A stretch of 64,000 nucleotides of DNA from JASGMR01 sp963664675 (lineage in GTDB: Bacteria > Thermotogota > Thermotogae > Petrotogales > Kosmotogaceae). The notes beneath the pieces were generated by a model that was not told the origin of the DNA, ran no database searches, and was given only the letters and a program-made list of their open reading frames with translations. Positions 52,187-60,772 of the stretch are shown here, one piece after another (position 1 is the first letter of the stretch; each line of letters opens with the position of its first letter). The stretch is taken from positions 496,001 to 560,000 of the forward strand of contig CAXXLB010000014.1 in the NCBI GenBank assembly GCA_963664675.2, given 5' to 3'. The translations under genes were made by a program, and so were the position numbers.

Positions 52187-52554
52187 TGGTTCAACTTGAG
52201 TCTTATCTTAAAGTGGCGGATAATTCAGGTGCGAAAGTTATAAAGGTAATTCAAATTCAGGGTGGATTTTTTAGAAAAACTGGTACCATAGGCGATACGG
52301 TAGTAGCTTCTGTTAAAGAAGCGGCACCAAATACAGATTTTAAAAAGGGTGATATAGTAAGAGCGGTTCTCGTAAGAACAAAAAAAGAAGTAGGAAGAAA
52401 TGATGGAACTTACATAAGATTTGATGATAATGCGGCTGTTATTATCGATAAGATGAATCAACCTAAGGGTACAAGGGTATTTGGTCCTGTTGCAAGAGAA
52501 GTGAGAGAAAAGGGTTTTTCTAAAATAGCGTCTCTGGCTCAAGAGCTATGGTAA
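52186..52554 (+). CDS. rplN: Ribosomal protein L14
   Basis: 122 residues. MVQLESYLKVADNSGAKVIKVIQI, KGDIVRAVLVRTKKEV, and the C-terminal RGTRVFGPVAREVREKGFSKIASLAQELW-type text (FGPVAREVREKGFSKIASLA) are canonical. It binds 23S rRNA at the 30S interface. Confidence 0.99.
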   Translation: MVQLESYLKVADNSGAKVIKVIQIQGGFFRKTGTIGDTVVASVKEAAPNTDFKKGDIVRAVLVRTKKEVGRNDGTYIRFDDNAAVIIDKMNQPKGTRVFGPVAREVREKGFSKIASLAQELW

Positions 52555-52566
52555 GAGGTGATATTT

Positions 52567-52885
52567 ATGAAAATTAAAAAAGACGACAGAGTTAAAGTGA
52601 TTTCTGGAAAAGATAAGGGAAAAGAAGGAAAAGTTTTAAAAACTTTTGCGAAAGAAAACAGAATTATTGTTGAGGGTATAAATAAGATAAAGAGACACCA
52701 AAGAGCTACTAATAACCAAAGAGAAAGTGGAATAATCGAGAAAGATGCTCCAATTTCTATAAACAAAGTAATGCTTATCTGCCCTGTTTGTGATAAACCT
52801 ACAAGAATTGGCCACAAGCGTTTGGAAAATAACGAGAAAGTAAGAATGTGTAAAAAAATGTGGCGAAATAATTGATAAGGTATGA
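52567..52885 (+). CDS. rplX: Ribosomal protein L24, zinc-ribbon type (one inserted A)
   Basis: About 105 residues from ATG 52567, 6 nt after GAGGTG. The KOW motif is DDRVKVISGKDKGKEGKV. The raw frame ends in MWRNN at 52875. Reading the seven A at 52852-52858 as six gives CKKCGEIID and an end at 52885. This restores the second half of a CPVC...CKKC zinc ribbon, strong evidence that the inserted base is an error. Confidence 0.93.
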
Positions 52886-52899
52886 GGAGGGAATAAAGA

Positions 52900-53445
52900 A
52901 TGATTGCAAAAAACAAACCTTTGAAAGAATTGTATTTTAACGAAATAATTCCTTCCATGATGAAAGAATATAATTACAAAAATGAGCTCCAGGTTCCGAA
53001 ATTATCAAAGGTAATTATAAATATGGGAATAGGTGAAGGAACAAGAAATTCGGAAATAATTGATATTCACGCAAAGGAAATGGCTTTAATTGCAGGACAA
53101 AAACCTGTAATAACAAAGGCTAAGAGAAGTATTTCCAATTTTAAATTAAGAGAGGGAATGCCGGTCGGAGTTAAAGTCACTTTAAGAGGAATGCAAATGT
53201 ATAATTTTCTTTATAAATTGATACATGTTGTTCTTCCAAAATTGAGAGACTTTAGAGGATTAAATCCGAACTCCTTCGATGGAAGAGGAAATTACTCCCT
53301 GGGATTGCCGGAACAGCTTGTATTCCCTGAAATGAAAGCTGATAAAGTTAAGCGAATACAGGGAATGAATATTGTAGTTGTTACTACAAGTTCAACGAAT
53401 GAAGAAGCCAGAAGTCTATTAAAAGGGCTTGGAATGCCGTTTTAA
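52900..53445 (+). CDS. rplE: Ribosomal protein L5
   Basis: 181 residues, intact. VPKLSKVIINMGIGEGTRN, GQKPVITKAKRSISNFKLREGMPVGVKVTLRG and DFRGLNPNSFDGRGNYSLGLPEQLVFPE are canonical. It binds 5S rRNA and the P-site tRNA. Confidence 0.99.
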   Translation: MIAKNKPLKELYFNEIIPSMMKEYNYKNELQVPKLSKVIINMGIGEGTRNSEIIDIHAKEMALIAGQKPVITKAKRSISNFKLREGMPVGVKVTLRGMQMYNFLYKLIHVVLPKLRDFRGLNPNSFDGRGNYSLGLPEQLVFPEMKADKVKRIQGMNIVVVTTSSTNEEARSLLKGLGMPF

Positions 53446-53465
53446 AAAGGTATAAGGAGGAAATT

Positions 53466-53651
53466 ATGGCAAAAAAATCTATGATTGCAAAGGCTAAGAG
53501 AACTCCTAAATTTACCACAAGAAAATACAACAGATGTAGTATTTGTGGCAGGCCAAGGGCGGTATATAGAGAGTTTAGTTTATGTAGAATATGTTTTAGA
53601 AAGTTAGCCTCAGAGGGTGTTTTGCCTGGGGTAAAAAAGGCTAGCTGGTAA
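53466..53651 (+). CDS. rpsZ: Ribosomal protein S14, zinc-binding type Z
   Basis: 61 residues, the short zinc-binding S14 (uS14 type Z), with the two cysteine pairs in RCSICGRP and SLCRICFRKLA. It lies in the 30S head. AAGGAGG precedes the ATG. Confidence 0.98.
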   Translation: MAKKSMIAKAKRTPKFTTRKYNRCSICGRPRAVYREFSLCRICFRKLASEGVLPGVKKASW

Positions 53652-53662
53652 GGAGGTAAAAT

Positions 53663-54068
53663 ATGTGGAGTGATCCTATAGCTGATATGCTCACGCGAAT
53701 TAGGAATGCAAATGCAGCTGTTAAAGAGAATGTTGAAATACCTGCTTCTAATTTGAAAAGTGATATTTTAGAAATACTTAAAAAAGAAGGATTTATAGAG
53801 GATTTTTAAATATATCGAAGATGGTAAACAGGGAATACTTAAAGTATTTTTAAAATATAAAGGAAACAGAAAAAACAGAATACATGTAATTACTGGAATT
53901 GTAAGGGTTTCAAAACCAGGAAGAAGATTTTATGTAACTAAAGATAATCTCCCGAAGGTAAAGTCTGGAATGGGCATTGCAGTAGTAAGTACATCAAAAG
54001 GTGTTGTTACTGGTAAAATGGCCAGAAAGATTGGCGTTGGTGGAGAGGTTATCTGTTATGTATGGTAA
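53663..54068 (+). CDS. rpsH: Ribosomal protein S8 (frame broken by one inserted T)
   Basis: ATG 53663 follows AAGGAGGT. The first frame reads MWSDPIADMLTRIRNANAAV to IEDF then stops at 53807-53809. Reading the five T at 53803-53807 as four continues as KYIEDGKQGILKVFLKYKG through RVSKPGRRFYV and GKMARKIGVGGEVICYVW to 54068, a complete ~134-residue S8. No single uninterrupted frame covers the gene in the raw sequence. Confidence 0.92.
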
Positions 54069-54083
54069 TAGGAGGTTTTTTCT

Positions 54084-54704
54084 ATGTCAAGATTAACTAA
54101 AAAACCTATAGTTCTGCCCAAGGGTGTTCAAGTAACTATCGATGATAAATCGATTGTGGTGAAGGGTCCAAAGGGAGAGTTGAAAAGAGATATTTTTGAT
54201 GAAGTGAAGTTAGAGCAAAAGGAAGACGGTATCTATATAATTCAGAAAAATGATAATTTGATAAGAAAAAGCGAGCAAAAGAAGATAGCCATGATGTGTG
54301 GTACATTTGCTTCACTTTTGAAAAGTATGATTATAGGTGTTTCGGAAGGTTTTAAAAAAGAGTTGGAGATAGTTGGAGTAGGATATAGAGCTCAATTAAA
54401 GGGAAAAAATTTAATTTTAAATTTGGGATATTCGCATCCTATTGAAGTAATCCCACCTGAAGGAATTGTTTTTGAGGTATCTTCTCCAACGGCTTATAAG
54501 TGTTTCTGGAATTCAAAAAGATGTTGTTGGCCAAGTTGCGGCAAATTATAAAAAGATGGAGAATTCCGATAGTTTACTCCGGAAAGGGTTATAAGATATA
54601 AAGGTGAGTACATTAGAACTGAAGTTGGTAAAAAGGTAATAGGGGATGATGCTGAATGGAAAAAAGAATTGACAAAAAACTCAATAGAAAAAGAAAGCAC
54701 TTAA
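54084..54704 (+). CDS. rplF: Ribosomal protein L6 (three inserted bases)
   Basis: The frame starting MSRLTKKPIVLPKGVQVTID runs normally to about 54493. The rest of L6 is recovered by removing one T at 54494-54495 (giving ISVSGIQKDVVGQVAANYKK), one G near 54558-54559 (RIPIVYSGKG) and one T at 54589-54590 (IRYKGEYIRTEVGKK). The restored P-x-x-Y-x-GKGIRYKGE text is the L6 C-terminal signature. The corrected frame runs on into rplR to 54704; a further undetected indel near 54640 could instead end it earlier, so the 3' end is uncertain. Confidence 0.85.
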
Positions 54705-55025
54705 GTATAAGAAAAAAAATATCAGGAACTTCCGAAAAACCTAGGCTGGCTGTTTTTAAGAGTGAAAAGCATATTTATGCTCAAATAATAGACGATATGA
54801 AGGGCAATACAATCGCAAGCGCTTCTACAGTTGATAAAGAATTAAAAAAGGAACTGAAGAAAACATGGAATATTGAAGCTGCCGAGAAAGTAGGAGAATT
54901 ATTGGCAAAAAAGAGCAGTTGAAAAAGGAATATCAAATGTAGTTTTTGATAGAGGGGGTTTTAAGTATCACGGAAGAATAAAATCTCTGGCAGATAGCGC
55001 AAGAAAAGCAGGACTTAAGTTTTAA
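54656..55025 (+). CDS. rplR: Ribosomal protein L18 (one inserted A)
   Basis: About 122 residues. RKRKHLSIRKKISGTSEKPRLAVFKSEKHIYAQ lies in the first frame, which ends KKSS at 54922. Reading six A at 54907-54912 as five restores RAVEKGISNVVFDRGG and YHGRIKSLADSARKAGLKF to 55025. This C-terminal text is the invariant 5S rRNA-contact region of L18. Confidence 0.92.
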
Positions 55026-55036
55026 GGAGGTTAATA

Positions 55037-55633
55037 ATGCCTGATATGAAAAGGAAAAGACCTATTGAAAATCAGATAGAAGAAAAAGAATTTGAAGAGA
55101 GAATAATAGAAATTAAAAGAGTAACGAAGGTTGTTTCTGGAGGTAAAAATCTTTCCTTTAGAGTAACGGCTGTTGTAGGAAATAACAAGGGAAAAGTTGG
55201 ATTGGGAACCGGAAGTGCAAGAGAAGTTCCAACAGCTATCAGAAAAGCCATATTGGAGGCAAGAAAGAACGTCGTTGAAATTTCGATTATTAATGATACT
55301 ATATCCTATGAAGTAATTGGAAAGCAGGATTCTTCAAGAGTATTGTTGAAACCAGCGGCCCCGGGAACCGGTATTATAGCGAATTCGGCTGTTCGTGCTA
55401 TAGTTGAATTATCTGGAATCAAAAATGTTTTGACCAAATCTCTCGGTTCAACGAATGTTTTGAATTTAGCCAGAGCAACGCTTAATGGCTTGCTTGAAAT
55501 TAAATCTCCTCATAATTACGCAAAGCTCAGAGATATATCCGTAAAAGAGGTTTTTTATGGGGTAAATGGGGAGCAGAACAGTAATGTCAAAGGGATTAAA
55601 AGTTACCTTGATAAAAAGTCCGATTGGCTATGA
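55037..55633 (+). CDS. rpsE: Ribosomal protein S5 (3' end doubtful)
   Basis: The double-stranded RNA-binding domain and core are normal: RVTKVVSGGKNLSFRVTAVVG, GKVGLGTGSAREVPTAIRKA, LKPAAPGTGIIANSAVRAIVE. The raw frame ends 23 residues after KEVFYG and overlaps rpmD by 50 bp, which is atypical. If the four G at 55559-55562 were three, the protein would end at KEVFYG, as most S5 proteins do, leaving room for rpmD's own SD. I report the raw end. Confidence 0.9.
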   Translation: MPDMKRKRPIENQIEEKEFEERIIEIKRVTKVVSGGKNLSFRVTAVVGNNKGKVGLGTGSAREVPTAIRKAILEARKNVVEISIINDTISYEVIGKQDSSRVLLKPAAPGTGIIANSAVRAIVELSGIKNVLTKSLGSTNVLNLARATLNGLLEIKSPHNYAKLRDISVKEVFYGVNGEQNSNVKGIKSYLDKKSDWL

Positions 55634-55766
55634 TTTTTCCCAAAGAGCAACTGTAAAGGCTTTAGGACTTAAAAAGATGAATAGTTCAGTCATTAAAGAA
55701 GATACCAAGGAAATAAGAGGAATGATTAAAAAAAATAAATCATCTTTTATCAATAGAAGAAATTGA
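55584..55766 (+). CDS. rpmD: Ribosomal protein L30
   Basis: 60 residues from MSKGLKVTLIKSPIGYDFSQRATVKALGLKKMN, the L30 fold, with start ATG 55584 after GGGGAG. An in-frame ATG at 55566 would add six unrelated residues. It is a small 50S protein between S5 and L15, as usual in the spc operon. Confidence 0.93.
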   Translation: MSKGLKVTLIKSPIGYDFSQRATVKALGLKKMNSSVIKEDTKEIRGMIKKNKSSFINRRN

Positions 55767-55796
55767 TAAAGAACAATAATAGGGGGTAGATTTACG

Positions 55797-56245
55797 ATGA
55801 CTTTTAAAATTAATGAAATAAAACCTACTCCTGGCTCGAAAAAAGCTAAAAAAAGAGTTGGAAGAGGAATAGGTTCCGGAAGAGGTAAGCAATCAACCAG
55901 AGGATCTAAAGGACAAACCAGAGCGAGTGGAAAAGTGTCACCTTATTTTGAGGGGGGGCAAACCCCTTTATATAGAAGGTTTCCGATAAAGGGATTTACA
56001 AACAGTAGATTCGAAAAGAAAATACAGATTGTGAATCTTGATGATTTGGAATACTTTTTTGATTCTGGTGAAGAAGTAAATCCTCAAACATTATTGGAAA
56101 GAAAAGTATTGAAAAAACTTGGAGACGAATAAAAATTTTAGGAAGAGGAGAGATAACAAAAGATTTAAAAGTAAAAGCTCATCAGTTCAGTAAGAAAGCT
56201 GAAGAAAAGATTAAAGCTGCTGGTGGTAGTGTAGAGGTGATATAA
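55797..56245 (+). CDS. rplO: Ribosomal protein L15 (one missing base)
   Basis: The Gly/Arg-rich N-terminus KKRVGRGIGSGRGKQSTRGSKG and YRRFPIKGFTN are normal. The raw frame stops at 56132. Adding one A near 56128-56129 continues IKILGRGEITKDLKVKAHQFSKKA to 56245, giving about 149 residues with the conserved KILGxGE turn. This is the only clear deletion in the cluster of frame breaks; all others are insertions. Confidence 0.9.
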
Positions 56246-56246
56246 A

Positions 56247-57548
56247 ATGTGGAAAGCATTAAAAAATGCGTTTAGAATTCCTGAAGTAAGATCAAGAATA
56301 TTTTTTACATTGCTTGCTTTCGCTGTTTTTAGATTAGGGACATATATACCGGTGCCAGGTCTGGATATAGAAGCATGGTCCAGTTATTTTACAGGACTTT
56401 CTGAAGGAGGTGCCGGTGGATTCATAGGTTTTTTTGATATATTTACTGGAGGAGCTCTAAAGAATTTTTCCATATTTGCCATGAGCGTTTACACCTTATA
56501 TTAACTCTTCTATTATGCTGACACTTTTAGCTTCTGTTATTCCAAGCCTGAAAGAAATGCCAGAAAGAGGGCGAGGAAGGCAAGAAAAAGTATGCTAAAT
56601 TAACGAGGAATCTGACAATTGGTCTGGCAGTCGTTCAGGCGGTCCTGTTAACAACAGCCCTTTCAGGGAATGAAGCTGTAATAGCTATACCAAGCAGACC
56701 ACTGTTCATATTACTTTCTGCTGTTTCAATGGTGGGCGGAACGATGTTCTTATTATGGTTGGGTGAGCAAATTACCGACAGAGGAATTGGTCAGGGAGTA
56801 TCGATGCTTATTTTTGCAGGTATTGTTGCAAGATATCCACAATATTTAGTTCAGATTTCTGTTTCTCTCACTCCATTTCACTGGGTTATACTTGGTATTA
56901 TATTTCTTGCCGTTGTTTTTGCAACAATATTTGTACAGATGGGTGAAAGAAAGATAGAAATTCAGTATGCGCGGAGAGTTTCCGGAAGAAAAGTATATGG
57001 TGGAGTTTCGAGCCACGTTCCCATAAAGGTTAATCAGGGTGGTGTTATTCCTATTATTTTTGCTTCGGCTATTATGACGTTGCCGCAAATGATTGCAAGT
57101 GCTTTACCGGATGGTGGAGCTAAGGCGACCGTTTGAAAACTTATTTTCTTTTACATCACCGCTTTATTTACTGATTTATGGTGCTCTGGTATTTTTCTTC
57201 ACATATTTTTACAGTACGATGGTTTTTGATGTAAAAGATATGTCAAATAACATAAAAAATTATGGGGGATATATTCCTGGTATAAGACCGGGATATCCAA
57301 CTGAGCAATATATAAGGAAAATTCTTTCCAGAGTTACATTCCTTGGAGCGGTTTTTCTGGTAATTATTGCTTTAATGCCAGCTTTTGTACAGGCAGGAAC
57401 GGGATTAAGTGGCGTAATGTTGGGTGGTACTTCAACATTAATTGCTGTTGGAGTTTCTTTAGATGTTCTTCAACAGATAGAGTCTCACTTGTTGGTCAGA
57501 AATTATGAAGGGTTCATGAAGAAAGGCAGATTGAAGGGAAGAAGATGA
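56247..57548 (+). CDS. secY: Protein translocase subunit SecY (three inserted bases)
   Basis: About 432 residues and ten membrane helices when corrected. Three breaks occur: an extra T at 56488-56490 (restoring SVTPYINSSIMLTLLASVIPSL), an extra C at 56570-56571 (restoring QKEGEEGKKKYAKLTRNLTI), and an extra base near 57131 (restoring KATFENLFSFTSPLYLLIYG). Typical segments include RLGTYIPVPG, GIGQGVSMLIFAGIV, HVPIKVNQGGVIPIIFASAI, GGYIPGIRPG and GTSTLIAVGVSLDVLQQIESHL. It forms the export channel used by SecA, encoded at 34.9-37.4 kb. Confidence 0.92.
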
Positions 57549-57556
57549 TAGATGTT

Positions 57557-58201
57557 ATGAATATTATATTATTGGGACCTCCAGGTGCCGGTAAAGGTAC
57601 GCAGGCAAAATTTATTGTAGAAAAATATAAAATAATTCATATATCTACCGGAGATATGCTGAGAGAAGCCGTTTCTTCAGCGAGTGAGTTGGGATTAAAG
57701 GTTAAGTCTATTCTTGAAAAGGGACTTCTCGTTTCAGATGATATTATGAATGAACTTGTAAGGGAGAGACTATCAAGAAAGGATTCTGAAAAGGGTTTTA
57801 TTCTGGACGGCTTTCCAAGAACAGTTAATCAGGCAGAAAATCTTGAGAATATTTTGAAAGGTTTGAATAAAAAAATAGATTATGTTATATTCGTAAATGC
57901 CGATGAAGGAACTGTTGTTAAAAGGATTTCGAATAGAAGAGTGTGTCCAAAATGTGGAAGGGTTTACAACTTGTTGACTCTTAAACCCGAAAATGATTCT
58001 TTATGTGATAATTGTGGTTCGGAGATTATACAAAGAAAAGATGATAAAGAACAGACTGTAAGAGATAGGTACAATGTATATAAAGAAAATACACAGCCTG
58101 TCATAGACTACTATGAAAACAAAAAAATCTTGTTTGAAGTTGACGGATCCACGGATTTACATGAAGTTAATGAGAACGTTATGAAAATATTAGGGAATTA
58201 A
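57557..58201 (+). CDS. adk: Adenylate kinase with zinc-binding lid
   Basis: 214 residues from MNIILLGPPGAGKGTQAK; an upstream ATG at 57545, overlapping the secY stop, would add four residues and is also possible. It equilibrates ATP + AMP with 2 ADP. P-loop GPPGAGKGT, LDGFPRTVNQAE and a lid with four cysteines (CPKCGR and CDNCGS) that would bind zinc. The secY-adk-map order is common in spc operons. Confidence 0.97.
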   Translation: MNIILLGPPGAGKGTQAKFIVEKYKIIHISTGDMLREAVSSASELGLKVKSILEKGLLVSDDIMNELVRERLSRKDSEKGFILDGFPRTVNQAENLENILKGLNKKIDYVIFVNADEGTVVKRISNRRVCPKCGRVYNLLTLKPENDSLCDNCGSEIIQRKDDKEQTVRDRYNVYKENTQPVIDYYENKKILFEVDGSTDLHEVNENVMKILGN

Positions 58202-58203
58202 GA

Positions 58204-58956
58204 ATGATAAGATTAAAGTCCATACAGGAAATTAATAAAATAGAAACAGCTTCAAAAATAGTAGCGGAATTACTTGATAGAATTGAAGGAATGATATGTA
58301 AAGATTTACCGACGTATGAGTTAGAGAAATTTGCGGTGGATTTTATCGAAACCAAAAAGGCTCTTCCGGCCTGTAAAGGATATCATGGATTTCCATACGC
58401 TCTATGTATTTCGGTGAATGATACAGTTATTCATGGTTTTCCAAGTAAGAAAGAAATACTTAAAGAAGGAGATTTGGTTTCTGTTGATTGCGTTGTAAAC
58501 AAAGATGGTTTTTTTGGTGATTCGACCAAAACCTTTGTCGTTGGAGATTTTTTGACTGAAATTGATAAGGTTTTGTTTATGAAAACGAAAGAATCGTTGT
58601 ATAATGCAATTGAAATTGCGATCGAGGGCAATCATATAGGCGATTTGGGAAATATAGTTTCCGAAACTGTTATTCCATCTGGTTTATCAGTAATTAAAGA
58701 ATATTCTGGTCATGGTGTGGGATTAAAAATGCACGAAGATCCATCAATACCGAACTATGGAAGAAAAAATACAGGTTCTGTAATAAGGTGCGGTATGACT
58801 CTTGCAATTGAACCTATGGTTGTAGAGGGATCGCCGGATATTTATGTTGAAGAGGATGGATGGACTGTGAAAACTGTCGATCGAAAAAGAGCCGCGCACT
58901 TTGAACATACGGTAGTAATAGAAAAAAACGGTCCAAGAATTCTCACGGCAATATAG
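58204..58956 (+). CDS. map: Methionine aminopeptidase type I
   Basis: 250 residues. It removes the initiator methionine from nascent proteins. Metal ligands are visible: Asp in SVDCVVNKDGFFGDSTKTF (two), His in EYSGHGVGLKMHEDP, Glu in LAIEPMVVEG and Glu in HFEHTVVIEK. It begins 3 bp after adk. Confidence 0.97.
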   Translation: MIRLKSIQEINKIETASKIVAELLDRIEGMICKDLPTYELEKFAVDFIETKKALPACKGYHGFPYALCISVNDTVIHGFPSKKEILKEGDLVSVDCVVNKDGFFGDSTKTFVVGDFLTEIDKVLFMKTKESLYNAIEIAIEGNHIGDLGNIVSETVIPSGLSVIKEYSGHGVGLKMHEDPSIPNYGRKNTGSVIRCGMTLAIEPMVVEGSPDIYVEEDGWTVKTVDRKRAAHFEHTVVIEKNGPRILTAI

Positions 58957-58966
58957 GAGGAATTTT

Positions 58967-59212
58967 ATGGCTGAAAAGAATGATGTAATAAAAATAGATG
59001 GAATTATTTTAGAATCGATGCCGAATGCTACTTTTAAAGTGAAGCTTGAAAATGGACATAATATTTTAGCTCATATTTCAGGGAAGATGAGGAAAAACTT
59101 TATTAGATTGATGCCTGGTGATAGAGTGGTTGTCGAATTATCGATTTATGATTTAGAAAAAGGAAGAATTATTTATAGAAAGAAAGTGCAAAAAGGAGGA
59201 GGAACGAATTGA
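58967..59212 (+). CDS. infA: Translation initiation factor IF-1
   Basis: 81 residues with an OB fold: KNDVIKIDGIILESMPNATFKVKLENG, HISGKMRKNFIRLMPGDRVVVELS and KGRIIYRKK. The tail (VQKGGGTN) is slightly longer than usual. It binds the A site of the 30S subunit during initiation. Its stop overlaps the rpmJ TTG start by 4 nt. Confidence 0.98.
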   Translation: MAEKNDVIKIDGIILESMPNATFKVKLENGHNILAHISGKMRKNFIRLMPGDRVVVELSIYDLEKGRIIYRKKVQKGGGTN

Positions 59213-59325
59213 AAGTTAAATCATCTGTTAAGAAAAGATGTGAACATTGTAAGTTAATTACGAGAAAAGGACGTGTTAGAGTTATTTGTTCCAAAAATCC
59301 TAAACACAATCAAAAACAGGGTTAA
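59209..59325 (+). CDS. rpmJ: Ribosomal protein L36 (zinc form)
   Basis: 38 residues from a TTG start overlapping the infA stop (TTGA), with AAAGGAGGAGG upstream. It reads KVKSSVKKRCEHCKLI, then RKGRVRVICSKNPKHNQKQG. Zinc ligands are C11, C14, C27 and the His of NPKHNQ, so it is the C+ type of L36. Standard position between infA and rpsM. Confidence 0.96.
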   Translation: MKVKSSVKKRCEHCKLITRKGRVRVICSKNPKHNQKQG

Positions 59326-59336
59326 GGAGGTATGTA

Positions 59337-59702
59337 ATGGCACGTATTCTTGGAGTTGAACTTCCAAACAATAAAAAAACATATGTGGCCCTAACATACA
59401 TTTTTGGTATTGGATACACTAGAGCACATAAATTGCTCAGTGATACTGAAATTGACGGGCAGAAAAAAATAAAAGACCTTTCGGACGCCGAAATTAGCGC
59501 TATAACGAAATATATAAATGAAAATTTTACTATTGAAGGCGACTTGAAACAGGAGAGAGACAGAGATATTAAAAGGTTGATAGAAATAGGATCCTATAGA
59601 GGATACAGACATAAGTCTGGGTTGCCGGTTAGGGGTCAGAAAACACATTCAAATGCTAGGACAAGAAAAGGACCTCGAGCAAGTAGAATAAAGAAAAGGT
59701 AA
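59337..59702 (+). CDS. rpsM: Ribosomal protein S13
   Basis: 121 residues. MARILGVELPNNKKTYVALTYI, FGIGYTRAHKLL, EGDLKQERDRDIKRLIEIGSYRGYRHKSGLPVRGQKT and ending RTRKGPRASRIKKR. It contacts the 50S subunit at bridge B1. Confidence 0.99.
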   Translation: MARILGVELPNNKKTYVALTYIFGIGYTRAHKLLSDTEIDGQKKIKDLSDAEISAITKYINENFTIEGDLKQERDRDIKRLIEIGSYRGYRHKSGLPVRGQKTHSNARTRKGPRASRIKKR

Positions 59703-59716
59703 TCTGGAGGATATAT

Positions 59717-60109
59717 ATGGCAAAAAAAAGAGTGAGAAACATAAAAAGAAAGAGAAAATTAACAATAGATAAGGGAGTAGTTCATATCAGATCGACTTTC
59801 AACAACACAATAATAACTTTAACCGATGTTGATGGTAATGTAATTATATGGGCATCTGGTGGTACATCGGGTTATTCTGGTTCAAAGAAATCAACGCCTT
59901 ACGCAGCTCAGCTTGCTGCAGATAAAATATCTAAAGAAGCTGCAAAGGTTGGCATTTCGAGAGTGGCTATTGAAGTAACAGGACCCGGAGCAGGAAGGGA
60001 ATCTGCTATAAGAACAATTCAGGCGGCCGGTTTGAATATTGAAGCTATAAAAGACATTACACCTATTCCTCATAATGGTTGTAGACCCAGAAGAAGAAGA
60101 AGAGTTTAA
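59717..60109 (+). CDS. rpsK: Ribosomal protein S11
   Basis: 130 residues. GVVHIRSTFNNTIITLTDVDGNVI, SGGTSGYSGSKKSTPYAAQLAAD, and GPGAGRESAIRTIQAAGLNI, ending DITPIPHNGCRPRRRRRV. It forms part of the 30S platform at the E site. Confidence 0.99.
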   Translation: MAKKRVRNIKRKRKLTIDKGVVHIRSTFNNTIITLTDVDGNVIIWASGGTSGYSGSKKSTPYAAQLAADKISKEAAKVGISRVAIEVTGPGAGRESAIRTIQAAGLNIEAIKDITPIPHNGCRPRRRRRV

Positions 60110-60122
60110 GAGGAGGATTTTG

Positions 60123-60725
60123 ATGGCTAGATATACTGGACCAATATTTAAATTATCAAGGAGAGAAGGAATAAGCTTATCTCCAAAATGCACAAAGATA
60201 AAAAGAAATTATGCTCCCGGACAACATGGACAATCTCAGAGAAAATTGACTCAATATGGGATGCAATTAAGATCAAAGCAGGCATTGAAGAGAATGTACG
60301 GAGTTTTGGAAAAACAATTTCGAGGTTATTTTTATAAAGCTGCCAAAAGCAAGGAGGAAACTGGTCCTGCTTTGGTAAAGTTATTGGAATCGAGATTGGA
60401 TAATGTGGTTTTTAAAATGGGATTTTCTGTCAGCAGAAGACAATCAAGACAACTTGTTAACCATGGACATGTTAAGGTCAATGGAGTAAAAGTCGATAAG
60501 GTTTCATATATTGTGAAACCGGGAGATGTAATAGAATTTAAAGATAAGAGCAAAAAAATCGTTCCTGTTGAAGAAGCTATAGAAATATCAAAAAATATTT
60601 CGACACCATCCTGGTTAGAAGTTAATTTTGATGAAGTTAAAGGAACGTTTTTAAGAAATCCCGAAAGAGATGAAGTGGAAATACCTGTTGATATACAATC
60701 GATTATTGAATTGTATTCAAAATAA
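60123..60725 (+). CDS. rpsD: Ribosomal protein S4
   Basis: 200 residues from MARYTGPIFKLSRREGISL; a frame opening further upstream lies inside rpsK. The S4 RNA-binding domain is LDNVVFKMGFSVSRRQSRQLVNHGHVKVNG. The N-terminal zinc-finger cysteines of the C+ form are absent. It starts 30S assembly and usually autoregulates its operon. AGAGGAGG precedes the ATG. Confidence 0.98.
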   Translation: MARYTGPIFKLSRREGISLSPKCTKIKRNYAPGQHGQSQRKLTQYGMQLRSKQALKRMYGVLEKQFRGYFYKAAKSKEETGPALVKLLESRLDNVVFKMGFSVSRRQSRQLVNHGHVKVNGVKVDKVSYIVKPGDVIEFKDKSKKIVPVEEAIEISKNISTPSWLEVNFDEVKGTFLRNPERDEVEIPVDIQSIIELYSK

Positions 60726-60772
60726 CTTTGTTACTTTCTGGGAAGGAGGTGTAAGCCCAAAAGGGTGAATGA

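Noticed and set aside
52539..52958. 139-codon minus-strand frame, hydrophobic
   Set aside because: Antisense to rplX and rplE; the hydrophobic text is the mirror of Lys-rich ribosomal protein codons.
47544..57134. Frame breaks read as programmed ribosomal frameshifting or pseudogenes
   Set aside because: Too many, at varied contexts including non-slippery CC and TT, in essential genes, all in one 9.6-kb stretch; error is the simpler explanation.
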